This document shows, in pieces, positions 16,228 to 27,685 of a stretch of DNA of 64,000 nt. Both the position numbers and the translations under genes were made by a program. The DNA comes from Streptomyces galbus (GTDB lineage: Bacteria > Actinomycetota > Actinomycetes > Streptomycetales > Streptomycetaceae), in NCBI RefSeq assembly GCF_005280195.1, contig NZ_SZPR01000018.1, positions 1 to 64,000 on the forward strand, read 5' to 3'. Position 1 is the first letter of the stretch. The number at the start of each line of letters is the position of its first letter. The notes below the pieces were generated by a model. It worked only from the letters and a program-made list of their open reading frames with translations. It was not told the origin of the DNA and searched no databases.

Positions 16228-17364
16228 GTGAGCCCCGTGAGCACGCCCTCACCGCACGGCCAGTCGCCGCTGCGCACCGTGCAGGTGCTGGGCGGCGGCA
16301 ACGCCGTCAGCAGCGCCCACGTGCGCTCCCTGACCTCGGGACTCGTCGCGCGGGGCGTGCGGGTGACAGTGTGCGCCCCCACGGAGGCCGATCACACCTA
16401 CGACTTCACGGGCGCCGGCGCCGACCACCTGCCCGTGCCGCGCAGCAGCGACCCGGCGTCGGTGGCGGCCCTGCGCGCGGCCTGCGCGGGCGCCGACCTG
16501 GTCCACGCGCACGGGCTGCACGCCTCCTTCCGGGCGGTGCTGGCGCTCAGCGGCCGGGACACCCCGCTGGTCGTCACCTGGCACGACCGGGCCCACGCGG
16601 AGGGCGCCCGCGCGCACCTGCTGCGGATGCTGGAGCGGCGGGTGGCGAGGACGGCGTCCGTGGTGCTCGGCACGTCCTCGGCGCTGGTGGACCGGGCCCG
16701 GCGCACCGGCGCCCGGGACGCCCGGCTCGCCGCCGTCGCGCTGCCCCGGCCGCGCCGGGCCGCGCCGCCCGACGACGCGGACCCCGGGCGGCCCAAGGCG
16801 CGCGCCGAAGTCGGCGCCACCGGACGCCCGTTGCTGCTCGCCGTCGGCTCCCTGGACCGCCCCCGCGGCTTCGACGTCCTGCTGGACGCCACGCACGCGT
16901 GGTGCCGCCGCGACCCGGTGCCGCTGGTCGCGATCGCGGGGGAGGGGCCGCTGCGGCCCGTGCTGCAGCGGCGTATCGAGGACGAAGGGCTGCCCGTCAC
17001 ACTGCTGGGCCTGCGCCGGGACGTGGGCGACCTCATCGCCGCCGCCGACCTGGCCCTGCTGCCCGGCACCGGCGAGGCCCGCCCGGTCCTGGCCCAGGAG
17101 GCCCTCCACGCGGGCGTGCCCCTCGTCGCGGCCCGCACCGGCGCCGTCCGTGAACTCGTGGGCGACGCCGCCGAACTGGTCCCGCCGGGCGACGCCGGGG
17201 CGCTGGCCGGCGCGGTGACCCGCCTGCTCGACGACGCCGAACGGCGCGCGCGACTGCGGGAGTCGGGCGCCCGCCAGGCGGCCACCTGGCCGACCGAGGA
17301 CGACACGGTCGCCCAGGTCCTCAGCGTCTACGACGAGTTGACCCAGCCCCGCCCGCTGGCCTGA
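16228..17364 (+). CDS. GT4-family glycosyltransferase
   Basis: 378 residues from GTG 16228 (AGGAG 16213-16217). The N-terminal Rossmann domain opens with RTVQVLGGGNAVSSAHVRSL, and the middle has VHAHGLHASFRAVLA. The C-terminal nucleotide-sugar domain has LLLAVGSLDRPRGFDVLLDA, IAGEGPLRPVLQRRI and the donor-site motif AQEALHAGVPLVAARTGAVRE, typical of GT4 retaining enzymes. The acceptor is unknown. No membrane segment is seen, so it is probably cytoplasmic or peripheral. It is convergent with the PucR regulator gene, 15 bases apart. Confidence 0.9.
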   Translation: MSPVSTPSPHGQSPLRTVQVLGGGNAVSSAHVRSLTSGLVARGVRVTVCAPTEADHTYDFTGAGADHLPVPRSSDPASVAALRAACAGADLVHAHGLHASFRAVLALSGRDTPLVVTWHDRAHAEGARAHLLRMLERRVARTASVVLGTSSALVDRARRTGARDARLAAVALPRPRRAAPPDDADPGRPKARAEVGATGRPLLLAVGSLDRPRGFDVLLDATHAWCRRDPVPLVAIAGEGPLRPVLQRRIEDEGLPVTLLGLRRDVGDLIAAADLALLPGTGEARPVLAQEALHAGVPLVAARTGAVRELVGDAAELVPPGDAGALAGAVTRLLDDAERRARLRESGARQAATWPTEDDTVAQVLSVYDELTQPRPLA

Positions 17365-17379
17365 CGGTCCCCCGGCCGG

Positions 17380-19023
17380 TCACGGCACGTGCCGACGGGC
17401 CCGCAGGGCCAGGCTCAGGGCCAGCACGGTCTGCGGGTCGTCCAGGTCGGTGCCCAGCAACTCACCGATGCGGGCGAGGCGGTTGTAGAGCGTCTGCCGG
17501 TTCAGGTGCAGCTCGCGGGCCGTCTCCGCCTTGCGGCCCGCATGGGCGAGGTAGGTCTGCAGCGTCGGCAGCAGCGGCGGTCTGGAGCGGGCGTCGTGGT
17601 CGCGGACCGGGCCGATCGCGCGGTCCACGAAGGCCGCGAGGTCCGGGTGGTCGCGCAGCCGCCACAGCAGCAGGTCGATGTCCAGGCGGCGGGCGTCGTA
17701 CCAGGGCCGGTCCGACAGGCCCTGGGCCGCGGTCGCCGTCTCCGCCGCGTGCCGCAGGCCCGCCGACGCCGCCGCCCAGCCGCCCGCCACCCCGACCACC
17801 ACCACCGGCGGCGCCGCACCCGGCCGCTGCATCCCGGCCCGCTCCACCCCGGCCCGCAGCGCCGCCGCGACCCGGTCCGCGACCGCCGACCGCTCCGACT
17901 CAGAGCGCAGGCCCAGCAGCAGCGGCACCCGGCCCTCCACCGGCCGCACGCCCAGCAGCACCGGCACGCCCACCGAGGCCAGCTCCTCCGCCACCGCCCG
18001 GGCCAGCACCGCCCAGCCGCCGCCCGGGGACAGCGCGTCGCCCAGCCGCATGACCACGGGCAGCAGGGGGCCGGCGCCCGGCTTGAAGCCCAGCACCCGC
18101 GCCTGCGCCGGGGCGTCCTCCGCGGTGATCCGGCCCTCCGCCAGGTCGGTCAGGAAGTCCCCGCGGCCCCGGGCCGCCAGCTCCTCCTCCTGGCGGGCCT
18201 GCATGAGCACCACCGCCAGGATCCCGGCCGCCCGCTCGGCCGCCATCCGGTGCACCGGGGCCAGCGGGGCGCGCACCGGCAGCAGCACCAGCCGGGCCCG
18301 CACCGAGCCCGTGCCGGGACCGCCCCCGGGCACGTCCACCAGCACCGAGCCGGACGGCGGCGGCGCGTCCTTGTGCGGGCCGCGCAGCCCCTCCCACACC
18401 TGGAGCGGGTCCGCGCCCTGCGGCCCCGCCCCGGCCGCGTACAGCAACTGACCGTCGGGGGTCTCCAGGAAGACCGGGTTGCCGCCGAAGTCGGCGAGGA
18501 TGGCGAGCACCTGCGGCACCCCGCCGCCGCCCAGCAGCGCCTCGGTGCAGCGCCGGTGGACCTCCTCGGCCTGCTGGAGCAGCGCGTAGTGGCCGTTGAC
18601 GATCTCGGTGTGGATCTCCTCGGTGACCGTCACGAACGGCACCTCGCGGTGCAGCTGGACCAGCGGCAGCCCGGTCGAGCGGGCGGTCTCCACCAGGGAC
18701 GCCGGCAGGCGCGCGAACCGCGGCCCCAGCTCCACCACCAGCGCGGCGATGCCCCGCTCGGCCAGGGTCCGCACGAACGCCCGCTGCTCGGCCGGCCGGG
18801 TGCCCAGGCCGTAGCCGGTGGTCAGCAGCAGCTCGCCGCCCTTGAGCAGGGAGGCGATGTGGGGCACCTCGCCCGCGTGCACCCAGCGCACCGTGCGCCC
18901 CAGCCGGTCGGCGCCCGCCAGGACCTCCGGGAGCCCGCTGCGCAGCCCGGGCAGCTCCAGGGCACGCTGAACGGTGATGCCGGCGCCCCGGCCGTCGAAT
19001 CGCTGGTCCGTACGGCTGTCCAT
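17380..19023 (-). CDS. PucR-family transcriptional regulator
   Basis: 547 residues from ATG 19023. The PucR N-terminal domain is ITVQRALELPGLRSGLPEVL followed by AGADRLGRTVRWVHAGEVPH. A central GGDEF-like/CdaR region follows. The C-terminal PucR-type helix-turn-helix is LQTYLAHAGRKAETARELHL then NRQTLYNRLARIGELLG. Members activate purine-catabolic, amino-acid or polyamine genes in response to a metabolite. The target here is not evident. The start is probably leaderless: TAGCGT on the minus strand is seven bases upstream. Confidence 0.9.
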   Translation of the reverse strand: MDSRTDQRFDGRGAGITVQRALELPGLRSGLPEVLAGADRLGRTVRWVHAGEVPHIASLLKGGELLLTTGYGLGTRPAEQRAFVRTLAERGIAALVVELGPRFARLPASLVETARSTGLPLVQLHREVPFVTVTEEIHTEIVNGHYALLQQAEEVHRRCTEALLGGGGVPQVLAILADFGGNPVFLETPDGQLLYAAGAGPQGADPLQVWEGLRGPHKDAPPPSGSVLVDVPGGGPGTGSVRARLVLLPVRAPLAPVHRMAAERAAGILAVVLMQARQEEELAARGRGDFLTDLAEGRITAEDAPAQARVLGFKPGAGPLLPVVMRLGDALSPGGGWAVLARAVAEELASVGVPVLLGVRPVEGRVPLLLGLRSESERSAVADRVAAALRAGVERAGMQRPGAAPPVVVVGVAGGWAAASAGLRHAAETATAAQGLSDRPWYDARRLDIDLLLWRLRDHPDLAAFVDRAIGPVRDHDARSRPPLLPTLQTYLAHAGRKAETARELHLNRQTLYNRLARIGELLGTDLDDPQTVLALSLALRARRHVP

Positions 19024-19030
19024 GCAGCGG

Positions 19031-19036
19031 ACGCTA
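19031..19036 (-). promoter_or_regulatory. Probable -10 (TAGCGT) of the leaderless PucR gene
   Basis: On the minus strand TAGCGT is seven bases upstream of ATG 19023, with no Shine-Dalgarno between them. Confidence 0.5.
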
Positions 19037-19168
19037 CCTGCGCGAACGCCCCGGGGACATCTCCGCGGCACTCCGCGCCCGCCCGGGGACACCCCCCGGC
19101 GGACGGCCGAGGGCGCCCCCGAACGGTGCGGGGACGCCCTCGGCCGTCCTGTCCGGCGCGGGAGGCCC

Positions 19169-20971
19169 TCAGCCCCCGTACGCCCCCGACGCCGTCAGGC
19201 GCAGGGCGGTGTCGATCAGCGGGACGTGGCTGAACGCCTGCGGGAAGTTGCCCACCTGGCGCTTGAGGCGCGGGTCCCACTCCTCGGCGAGCAGCCCGAG
19301 GTCGTTGCGCAGCGACAGCAGCTTCTCGAACAGCCGGCGCGCCTCGTCGACGCGGCCGATCATCGCCAGGTCGTCCGCCATCCAGAACGAGCAGGCCAGG
19401 AACGCCCCCTCGTCGCCGGGGAGGCCGTCGACACCCTCGTGGTCGCCCTGGGTGGGGTAGCGCAGGATGAAGCCGTCCGGGGTGGACAGCTCGCGCTGGA
19501 TGGCCTCGATGGTGCCGATCACCCGCTTGTCGTCCGGCGGCAGGAAGCCCATCTGCGGGATCAGCAGCAGCGAGGCGTCCAGCTCCTTGGAGCCGTAGGA
19601 CTGCGTGAAGGTGTTGCGCTCCTTGTCGTAGCCCTTCTCGCACACGTCCCGGTGGATGTCGTCGCGCAGGTCGCGCCACTTGTCCAGCGGGCCGTCCGCG
19701 TCACCGGACTCGATCAGCTTGATCGTGCGGTCCACGGCGACCCAGGCCATCACCTTGGAGTGCACGAAGTGGCGGCGCGGGCCGCGCACCTCCCAGATGC
19801 CCTCGTCCGGCTCCTGCCAGTGGTCCTCGAGGTAGCGGATCAGCTTGAGCTGGAGCAGCGAGGCGTAGTCGTTGCGGGCGAGGCCCGTCATGTGGCCGAG
19901 GTGCAGCGCCTCGGTGACCTCGCCGTAGACGTCGAGCTGGAGCTGGTGCGCGGCGCCGTTGCCGACGCGGACCGGTGCGGAGTTCTCGTAGCCCGGCAGC
20001 CAGTCCAGCTCCGCCTCGCCGAGCTCGCGCTCGCCGGCGATGCCGTACATGATCTGCAGGTTCTCCGGGTCGCCGGCGACCGCCCGCAGCAGCCACTCGC
20101 GCCAGGCGCGGGCCTCCTCGCGGTAGCCGGTGCGCAGCAGCGAGGACAGCGTGATCGCCGCGTCGCGCAGCCAGGTGTAGCGGTAGTCCCAGTTGCGCAC
20201 GCCGCCGATGTCCTCCGGCAGGGACGTCGTGGGGGCCGCGACGATGCCGCCGGTGGGAGCGTAGGTGAGCGCCTTGAGGGTGATCAGGGAGCGGATCACG
20301 GCCTCGCGGTACGGGCCGTGGTACGTACAGTGCTCCACCCACTCGCGCCAGAAGTCCTCCGTGGCCTCCAGCGACTGCTCCGGCTCGGGCAGCGCCGGCG
20401 GCTCCTTGTGCGAGGGCTGCCACGAGATGGTGAACGCGATCCGGTCACCGGGCGCGACGGTGAAGTCGGCGTACGTGGTGAGCTGCTTGCCGTAGGTCTC
20501 CGCGCTGGTGTCGAACCACACCGAGTCCGGGCCCGCCATGGCCACCGTGCGGCCCTCGTGCTTGTGCACCCAGGGCACGACCCGGCCGTAGGAGAACCGC
20601 ATGCGCAGCGCCGAGCGCATTGGGACGCGGCCCGTGACGCCCTCCACGATGCGGATGAGCTGCGGGGCGCCGTCGCGCGGCGGCATGAAATCGGTCACCC
20701 GGACGGTGCCGCGCGGGGTGTCCCACTCGGACTCCAGGATCAGCGAGTCGCCGCGGTAGCCCCGCCGGGCCGCGGTGGGCGGCTCCGCGTCGGGGGCGTG
20801 CGCGGGGCCCAGCCGCCAGAAGCCGTGCTCCTCCGTGCCCAGCAGGCCGGCGAAGATCGCGTGCGAGTCGAAGCGGGGCAGGCACAGCCAGTCCACCGTC
20901 CCGTCACGGCAGACGAGGGCAGCGGTCTGCATGTCTCCGATGAGTGCGTAGTCTTCGATGCGCCCGGCCAC
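19169..20971 (-). CDS. GH15-family glycoside hydrolase (glucoamylase/trehalase-like)
   Basis: 600 residues from GTG 20971, chosen for GGAG six bases upstream; earlier in-frame starts extend it by about 20. It opens AGRIEDYALIGDMQTAALVC, the usual N-terminus of cytoplasmic actinobacterial GH15 proteins. The (alpha/alpha)6 toroid has the motif NWDYRYTWLRDAAITL, the probable general-acid segment EGIWEVRGP and the general-base segment LLAEEWDPRLKRQVGNFPQA. Some mycobacterial members are trehalases and others act on glucans, so the substrate is undecided. No signal peptide. Confidence 0.9.
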   Translation of the reverse strand: MAGRIEDYALIGDMQTAALVCRDGTVDWLCLPRFDSHAIFAGLLGTEEHGFWRLGPAHAPDAEPPTAARRGYRGDSLILESEWDTPRGTVRVTDFMPPRDGAPQLIRIVEGVTGRVPMRSALRMRFSYGRVVPWVHKHEGRTVAMAGPDSVWFDTSAETYGKQLTTYADFTVAPGDRIAFTISWQPSHKEPPALPEPEQSLEATEDFWREWVEHCTYHGPYREAVIRSLITLKALTYAPTGGIVAAPTTSLPEDIGGVRNWDYRYTWLRDAAITLSSLLRTGYREEARAWREWLLRAVAGDPENLQIMYGIAGERELGEAELDWLPGYENSAPVRVGNGAAHQLQLDVYGEVTEALHLGHMTGLARNDYASLLQLKLIRYLEDHWQEPDEGIWEVRGPRRHFVHSKVMAWVAVDRTIKLIESGDADGPLDKWRDLRDDIHRDVCEKGYDKERNTFTQSYGSKELDASLLLIPQMGFLPPDDKRVIGTIEAIQRELSTPDGFILRYPTQGDHEGVDGLPGDEGAFLACSFWMADDLAMIGRVDEARRLFEKLLSLRNDLGLLAEEWDPRLKRQVGNFPQAFSHVPLIDTALRLTASGAYGG

Positions 20972-21467
20972 GTGCAACTCCAGTCGAACGGCCACGTCAC
21001 CCCAAAGCGGGGCTGTCGCTAGTGCGGTCAAGGGGGGTAATCAGGTTGGTTCACTGCGTCGTTGAGCGGTGAAGCAAAGCAGCCACTCCGCCCAGAGGGC
21101 AAAACGACGATCTCCGCTCAACGAACTGACGAGCTCTCGATGGTCCGGTGGTGACGGGCGGGGGTGGTGCCGTATGTCCGGCCGGGCTCGGCAGCGAGTG
21201 TCCGAGCAGAATACGACGCACGTAGATGATCTGCGTGCCGCTCCGGGCAACCCGTGTGCGCCGAACGGGTGAGCGCCGGGTGAGGGACCGGTGTCCGGCC
21301 CGTGCCGCGCCCCCCGTGCGGGGAACCGCACGTGGCGGGCCGTGCGCGCAGCGTGGCCGGGAGCCGACACCCGTCGGCGCTGATACCCTGGTAGCCCGTG
21401 AGCCGGTGGGTGAGAAAGCCCCCGAACCGCCACCCCAGACCGCGACCACGGGAGCCCCCTCTTGGCC
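20972..21467. other. Divergent intergenic region between GH15 gene and pyrG
   Basis: About 500 bases without a credible gene; short frames here have non-coding composition. TACCCT at 21384-21389 could be a pyrG -10, but no matching -35 is clear. The long gap suggests a long pyrG leader or several promoters. I see no attenuator-like hairpin with a U-run. Confidence 0.35.
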
Positions 21468-23156
<1,689 letters not shown>

Positions 23157-23175
23157 CACACCGGTTGTACGGTGG

Positions 23176-23217
23176 CCGGGGTGCATACCTTCACGGGTAC
23201 GCACCCCGGTTTCGTTC
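23176..23217 (+). terminator. Terminator after pyrG
   Basis: CCGGGGTGCATACC pairs with GGTACGCACCCCGG with one mismatch and a short loop, followed by TTTCGTT. Confidence 0.75.
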
Positions 23218-23247
23218 TCCGCAGGTGAAGCAGGTGAAAGGGCAGGC

Positions 23248-23874
23248 ATGACGATCAAGGACACTCCCGAGGAGTGGGAGATCCGGTCCTCCGAGACCCC
23301 CTTCCGGGGCGCCAAGACCTCCGTCCGCACGGACGAGGTGGTCATGCCCGACGGCTCCGTGGCCCGCCGCGACTACCAGGTCCACCCCGGCTCGGTCGCC
23401 GTCCTCGCGCTGGACGACGACGACCGGGTGCTGCTGATCAAGCAGTACCGCCACCCGGTGCGCCACAAGCTCTGGGAGATCCCGGCCGGCCTGCTGGACG
23501 TGCCCGGTGAGAACCCGCTGCACGCCGCCCAGCGCGAGCTGTACGAGGAGGCGCACGTCAAGGCCGAGGACTGGCGGGTGCTGACCGACGTGTACACCAC
23601 CCCCGGCGGCTGCGACGAGTCCGTACGCGTCTTCCTGGCCCGCGGGCTGTCCGAGGCCGAGGGCGCGCGGTTCGCGGCCGAGCACGAGGAGACCGACCTG
23701 CAGTACGCGCGCGTGCCGGTGGACGAGCTGGTCCGGGGCGTGCTGGCGGGGGAGCTGCACAACAACTGCCTCGTCGTCGGCGTGCTGTCCCTGGTCGCGG
23801 CCCGCGGCGGGGCCGGCCTGGACGCGCTGCGCCCGGCGGAGGCCCCGTGGCCGGCCCGCCCGTTCGAGGCGTAG
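23248..23874 (+). CDS. NUDIX hydrolase, ADP-ribose pyrophosphatase type
   Basis: 208 residues. The Nudix box lies in GLLDVPGENPLHAAQRELYE followed by EAHV (GX5EX7REXXEEX), with metal-binding glutamates. The preceding ALDDDDRVLLIKQYRHPVRH and EIPAGLLD, plus a conserved Pro downstream, resemble ADP-ribose pyrophosphatase (NudF). It probably hydrolyses ADP-ribose to AMP and ribose 5-phosphate, clearing a reactive NAD breakdown product. Start ATG 23248 is the clear choice: GTGAAAGGGCAGGC upstream supplies the ribosome-binding site. Confidence 0.93.
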   Translation: MTIKDTPEEWEIRSSETPFRGAKTSVRTDEVVMPDGSVARRDYQVHPGSVAVLALDDDDRVLLIKQYRHPVRHKLWEIPAGLLDVPGENPLHAAQRELYEEAHVKAEDWRVLTDVYTTPGGCDESVRVFLARGLSEAEGARFAAEHEETDLQYARVPVDELVRGVLAGELHNNCLVVGVLSLVAARGGAGLDALRPAEAPWPARPFEA

Positions 23875-24084
23875 TCCGAGCCGGCTGTCCCCGGGAGTGA
23901 CCGCGCCCGCGCACACCGCGTGGGCGCGCGTCGGTCCTACGATCTTTTGATCCGATCAGGGGAGTCCCGCCCCGTCACCGCCGCGCACGGCCGGGATCGT
24001 CGCAGAGCGTGAACTAGGCTCTGGAAACGCCCGAACCGGAGTCCCGGCGGGCCCCAGGCGTGCGATGGGACGGGAGTGTGGCCC

Positions 24085-26169
24085 GTGACGGATCAGACGG
24101 TGGACACAGGCGGCGTCGAGCTGTCGGGACAGCCGTCGGCTGAGGGCCACTTCCTGGGGCGCACCCGGGAGTTGAAGGAACTGCTCGCCGACATCGAGCG
24201 GGCCGGCCTGGACACCATCTCCGGGCGCAAGGCCCCCCGCGCACGCGTGCTGCTCATCGCGGGCCGCCCCGGATCCGGACGCTCCGCCCTCGCCGCGGAA
24301 CTGGCCCGCCGGGTCGCCGGCCGGTACCCGGACGGGGTCCTGCGCGCCCGGCTCAGCGAGCCCGACGGCACCCCGGTTCCCGTCGCCCGGGTGGCCCGCG
24401 ACCTGCTGACCGCCCTGGACGAGCCGGCCCCGCCCGGCGCGGACGAGGACGACCTCGCCGCGGCCCTGCGCGGCGCCCTCGCCGAGCGGCGCGCGCTGCT
24501 CCTGCTGGACGACGCGGCCGGCGCCGACCAGGTCGACGCCCTGCTGCCGGACACCCCCGACTGCCTGGTCGTCGCCGTCTCGGCCGGCCCCCTCACCGGC
24601 ATCTCCGACGTGCGCCCCTGCACCCTGGGCGGCCTGGACACCAAGTCGGCGCTGGAGCTGCTCACCCGGTACACCGGCTCGGTCCGCGTGACCGTCGACC
24701 CGTACGCCGCCGAGGGCCTGGTCGAGGCATGCCAGGGCCAGCCCGCCACCCTGCTGCTGGCCGGAGGCTGGCTGGCCGCCCGGCCCATGTCGGCGGTGGC
24801 CGACCTCGCCAAGCACCTGCACGCCGAGGGCGACGAGGGCACCCCGCTCGACCGGGTCTTCGGGCTGGTCCACGCCGGGCTCCCCGCGCCCGCCGCCCGG
24901 ACCCTGCGGCTGCTCAGCCTCGCCCCGGGCGGCCTGGTCGACCCGCACACCGCCTCGGCGCTGGCCGGGTGCTCGGTCGGTGCCGCGCGCACCACGCTGG
25001 ACGACCTGACCGCCCTCGGCCTGCTGCGCGCGGCCGACTCCCCGCTGCCCCAGTACGAGGTGCCGGGCTGTCTGCACCCCCTGCTGCGGGCCGCCGCCGA
25101 GGCCCACGAGCGGCCGGCCGAGCTGCAGCTCGCCCGGGCCCGGATGCTGGAGCGCACCGTCCGGCTGCTGCAGTCCTGCCGCGCCATCACCGAGACGGAC
25201 AGCCCCCAGGCCCGCGAGAAGCTCCAGGGCATGCCCCGCGCCGTGCGCTTCCCCGGCCCCGCGGCCGCGGCGCAGTGGCTGGACCTGACCCGGCCCGCCC
25301 TGCTCGCCTGCGCCCGGCTGGCCGTCGAGGAAGGGGACCTGGACACCCTGGCCCGGCGGCTGATGTCCCAGTTGGTGCGGGCGATGGTCGCCCACTTCGG
25401 CACCCAGGCCGCGGCACCCGACCTGTACGAGGTCCACCGGCTGGTGCTGGACGTGGCCGAGCGCCGCGACCTGCCCCGGGAGCGGGCCGCCGCCCTGCTG
25501 AACCTGGCCGACGTCGACGCCCGCACCGGCCGCACCCGCGCCGCCCTGGTGCGCTACCGGGCCGCGCTGGACGCCGGACGCGAGGCGAACGACCCGTACG
25601 CGACCGGCCGCGCGATGGAATCCGTAGGCGGCGCGCACCTGGAGCTGGGGGACTACGACCGGGCCGCCGACTGGTTCGGCCGGGCCCTCGGGGAGCGGCT
25701 GGCCCGCGACGAGCGCGCGGACGCCGCCCGGCTCTACGGCCGGATCGCCACCGCCCACACCTACGCCGGCCGCTACGGCGAGGCGCTGCGCAACTGGCGG
25801 GCCGCGGCCGCCGCCCACCGCAAGCTGGGCGACCTGGCCGCGCAGGCCCGAGCGGTCAGTGAAATCGCGCGCGTTCAGGAGTACGCGGGTCGGCCCGAGG
25901 AGTCGCTGCGCACCTGCCGGGAGGCGGTCGAGGGGGCGCGCCGGGCCGGGGACCACCGGCTCCAGGCGGCGCTGAACCTGCGGCTCGCCGACACCCTGGA
26001 CCGCCTCGGCGACCCGGCCGCCGCGCACCTGCACCGGGCGGCCGCCGAGCGCATCCTGGGGGAGGAGGCACCCGAGACCGAGGGGCCGCAGGAGGGGCCC
26101 GAGCGGCAGGACCAGCCGGAACACGCTGCTAACGCCTGCGAAATCCGCAGTACACCCGCTGAAGATTGA
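24085..26169 (+). CDS. STAND-type P-loop NTPase with C-terminal tetratricopeptide repeats
   Basis: 694 residues from GTG 24085 (GGGAG eight bases upstream; GTG 24076 overlaps that site). The layout is a short leader with GHFLGRTRELKELLADIERA, then a P-loop domain with Walker A LLIAGRPGSGRSALAAELA and Walker B RRALLLLDDAAGAD. A winged-helix-like part (PLDRVFGLVHAGLPAPAART) follows, then at least four TPRs from about residue 460 (AALLNLADVDARTGRTRAAL, AHLELGDYDRAADWFGRALG, ATAHTYAGRYGEALRNWRAA, IARVQEYAGRPEESLRTCRE). It resembles the NTPase-TPR half of AfsR/SARP regulators, but the N-terminal DNA-binding domain is missing. It is probably a signal-sensing switch protein whose partner is unknown. 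Confidence 0.85.
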   Translation: MTDQTVDTGGVELSGQPSAEGHFLGRTRELKELLADIERAGLDTISGRKAPRARVLLIAGRPGSGRSALAAELARRVAGRYPDGVLRARLSEPDGTPVPVARVARDLLTALDEPAPPGADEDDLAAALRGALAERRALLLLDDAAGADQVDALLPDTPDCLVVAVSAGPLTGISDVRPCTLGGLDTKSALELLTRYTGSVRVTVDPYAAEGLVEACQGQPATLLLAGGWLAARPMSAVADLAKHLHAEGDEGTPLDRVFGLVHAGLPAPAARTLRLLSLAPGGLVDPHTASALAGCSVGAARTTLDDLTALGLLRAADSPLPQYEVPGCLHPLLRAAAEAHERPAELQLARARMLERTVRLLQSCRAITETDSPQAREKLQGMPRAVRFPGPAAAAQWLDLTRPALLACARLAVEEGDLDTLARRLMSQLVRAMVAHFGTQAAAPDLYEVHRLVLDVAERRDLPRERAAALLNLADVDARTGRTRAALVRYRAALDAGREANDPYATGRAMESVGGAHLELGDYDRAADWFGRALGERLARDERADAARLYGRIATAHTYAGRYGEALRNWRAAAAAHRKLGDLAAQARAVSEIARVQEYAGRPEESLRTCREAVEGARRAGDHRLQAALNLRLADTLDRLGDPAAAHLHRAAAERILGEEAPETEGPQEGPERQDQPEHAANACEIRSTPAED

Positions 26170-26312
26170 TGCAAAGGAAGGCTAGACAGCGGGAACACCT
26201 TCATTAGACTGGCTCTGTCGCACATTCTCCTGCGATGCATCCCGGTATGCCCTCTGCGGCCGGGTATGCCCAGCTATGCCCCACACCCTCTGAGCCAAGG
26301 ACCGTGATCGAC

Positions 26313-27428
26313 GTGAAGGTCGGCATCCCCCGCGAGGTCAAGAACAACGAGTTCCGGGTGGCCATCACCCCCGCCGGCGTGCACGAGCTGGTGCGCCACG
26401 GCCACCAGGTCGTCGTCGAGCGCAACGCCGGCGTCGGCTCGTCGATCACGAACGAGGAGTACGTCGCCGCCGGCGCCCAGATCCTGGAGACCGCCGACGA
26501 GGTCTGGGCCGGCGCCGACCTGCTGCTGAAGGTCAAGGAGCCGATCGCCGAGGAGTACCACCGCCTCCGCAAGGACCAGACGCTCTTCACCTACCTGCAC
26601 CTGGCCGCCTCCAAGGAGTGCACGGACGCGCTCATCGAGTCCGGCACCACGGCGATCGCCTACGAGACGGTCGAGCTGCCCAGCCGCGCCCTGCCCCTGC
26701 TCGCCCCGATGTCCGAGGTCGCGGGCCGGCTCGCCCCCCAGGTCGGCGCCTACCAGCTCATGCGCGCCAACGGCGGCCGCGGTGTGCTCCCCGGCGGCGT
26801 CCCCGGCGTCCTGGCCGCCAAGGCGGTCGTCATCGGCGGCGGCGTCTCCGGCTGGAACGCCGCGCAGATCGCCATCGGCATGGGCTTCCACGTCACCCTG
26901 CTCGACCGGGACATCAACAAGCTCAAGGAGGCCGACAAGATCTTCGGGACGAAGATCCAGACCGTCGTCTCCAACTCCTTCGAGCTGGAGAAGGCCTGCC
27001 TGGAGGCCGACCTGGTGATCGGCGCGGTGCTGATCCCCGGCGCCAAGGCCCCGAAGCTGGTCACCAACGAGCTGGTGTCCCGGATGAAGCCGGGAAGTGT
27101 CCTTGTCGACATCGCGATCGACCAGGGCGGCTGCTTCGAGGACTCCCGTCCCACCACCCACGCCGAGCCGACCTTCAAGGTCCACGAGTCGGTCTTCTAC
27201 TGCGTCGCCAACATGCCCGGCGCGGTGCCCAACACCTCCACCTACGCGCTGACCAACGCGACCCTGCCCTACATCGTCGAACTCGCCGACCACGGCTGGG
27301 TGGAGGCGCTGCGCCGTGACCCCGCGCTGGCCAAGGGCCTCAACACCCATGACGGCAAGGTCGTTTACCGGGAGGTCGCCGAGGCGCACGGCCTGGAGCA
27401 CGTGGAGCTGGACTCCCTGCTCGGCTGA
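26313..27428 (+). CDS. ald: Alanine dehydrogenase
   Basis: 371 residues from GTG 26313, the canonical length (GTG 26304 would add three residues). It starts VKVGIPREVKNNEFRVAITP. The N-terminal substrate domain has the catalytic Lys in LLLKVKEPI and His in FTYLHLAAS. The Rossmann NAD domain has KAVVIGGGVSGWNAAQIAIG. It interconverts L-alanine and pyruvate plus ammonia using NAD+, cytoplasmic and hexameric in known cases. In mycobacteria and streptomycetes it serves nitrogen assimilation and alanine use. The gene is monocistronic, closed by a perfect hairpin. Confidence 0.97.
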   Translation: MKVGIPREVKNNEFRVAITPAGVHELVRHGHQVVVERNAGVGSSITNEEYVAAGAQILETADEVWAGADLLLKVKEPIAEEYHRLRKDQTLFTYLHLAASKECTDALIESGTTAIAYETVELPSRALPLLAPMSEVAGRLAPQVGAYQLMRANGGRGVLPGGVPGVLAAKAVVIGGGVSGWNAAQIAIGMGFHVTLLDRDINKLKEADKIFGTKIQTVVSNSFELEKACLEADLVIGAVLIPGAKAPKLVTNELVSRMKPGSVLVDIAIDQGGCFEDSRPTTHAEPTFKVHESVFYCVANMPGAVPNTSTYALTNATLPYIVELADHGWVEALRRDPALAKGLNTHDGKVVYREVAEAHGLEHVELDSLLG

Positions 27429-27496
27429 CCCACGGGATCAAGTCATCCCCGCGTAAAAGGCGATTCGTCAACACAGGTGGTCAACGACACGCGACC

Positions 27497-27525
27497 GGCC
27501 GGACCTTGCCCCACAAGGTCCGGCC
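27497..27525. terminator. Terminator after ald
   Basis: Perfect 12-bp stem GGCCGGACCTTG / CAAGGTCCGGCC with a 5-base loop, about 70 bases after the stop codon. Confidence 0.8.
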
Positions 27526-27685
27526 CGATGTGTGTATGGTCACTTTGCGATTCTCGGTCAACTCGCCTCGAACGCAACCCTTCGACCGATTCGCACACCG
27601 GTGGAACCTGCTGTGCGACGGCCGTACGCCCTTGACAGCGGGATGTTTCATTGCCGACACATCGGGCCGGGTCCGGCGGATTGTG
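27526..27685. other. Upstream region of the parA operon
   Basis: No coding signal is seen in this part of the roughly 360-base gap between ald and parA. Local GC content is lower than in neighbouring genes, fitting promoter and leader DNA. The promoter and ribosome-binding site of parA follow directly. Confidence 0.4.
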
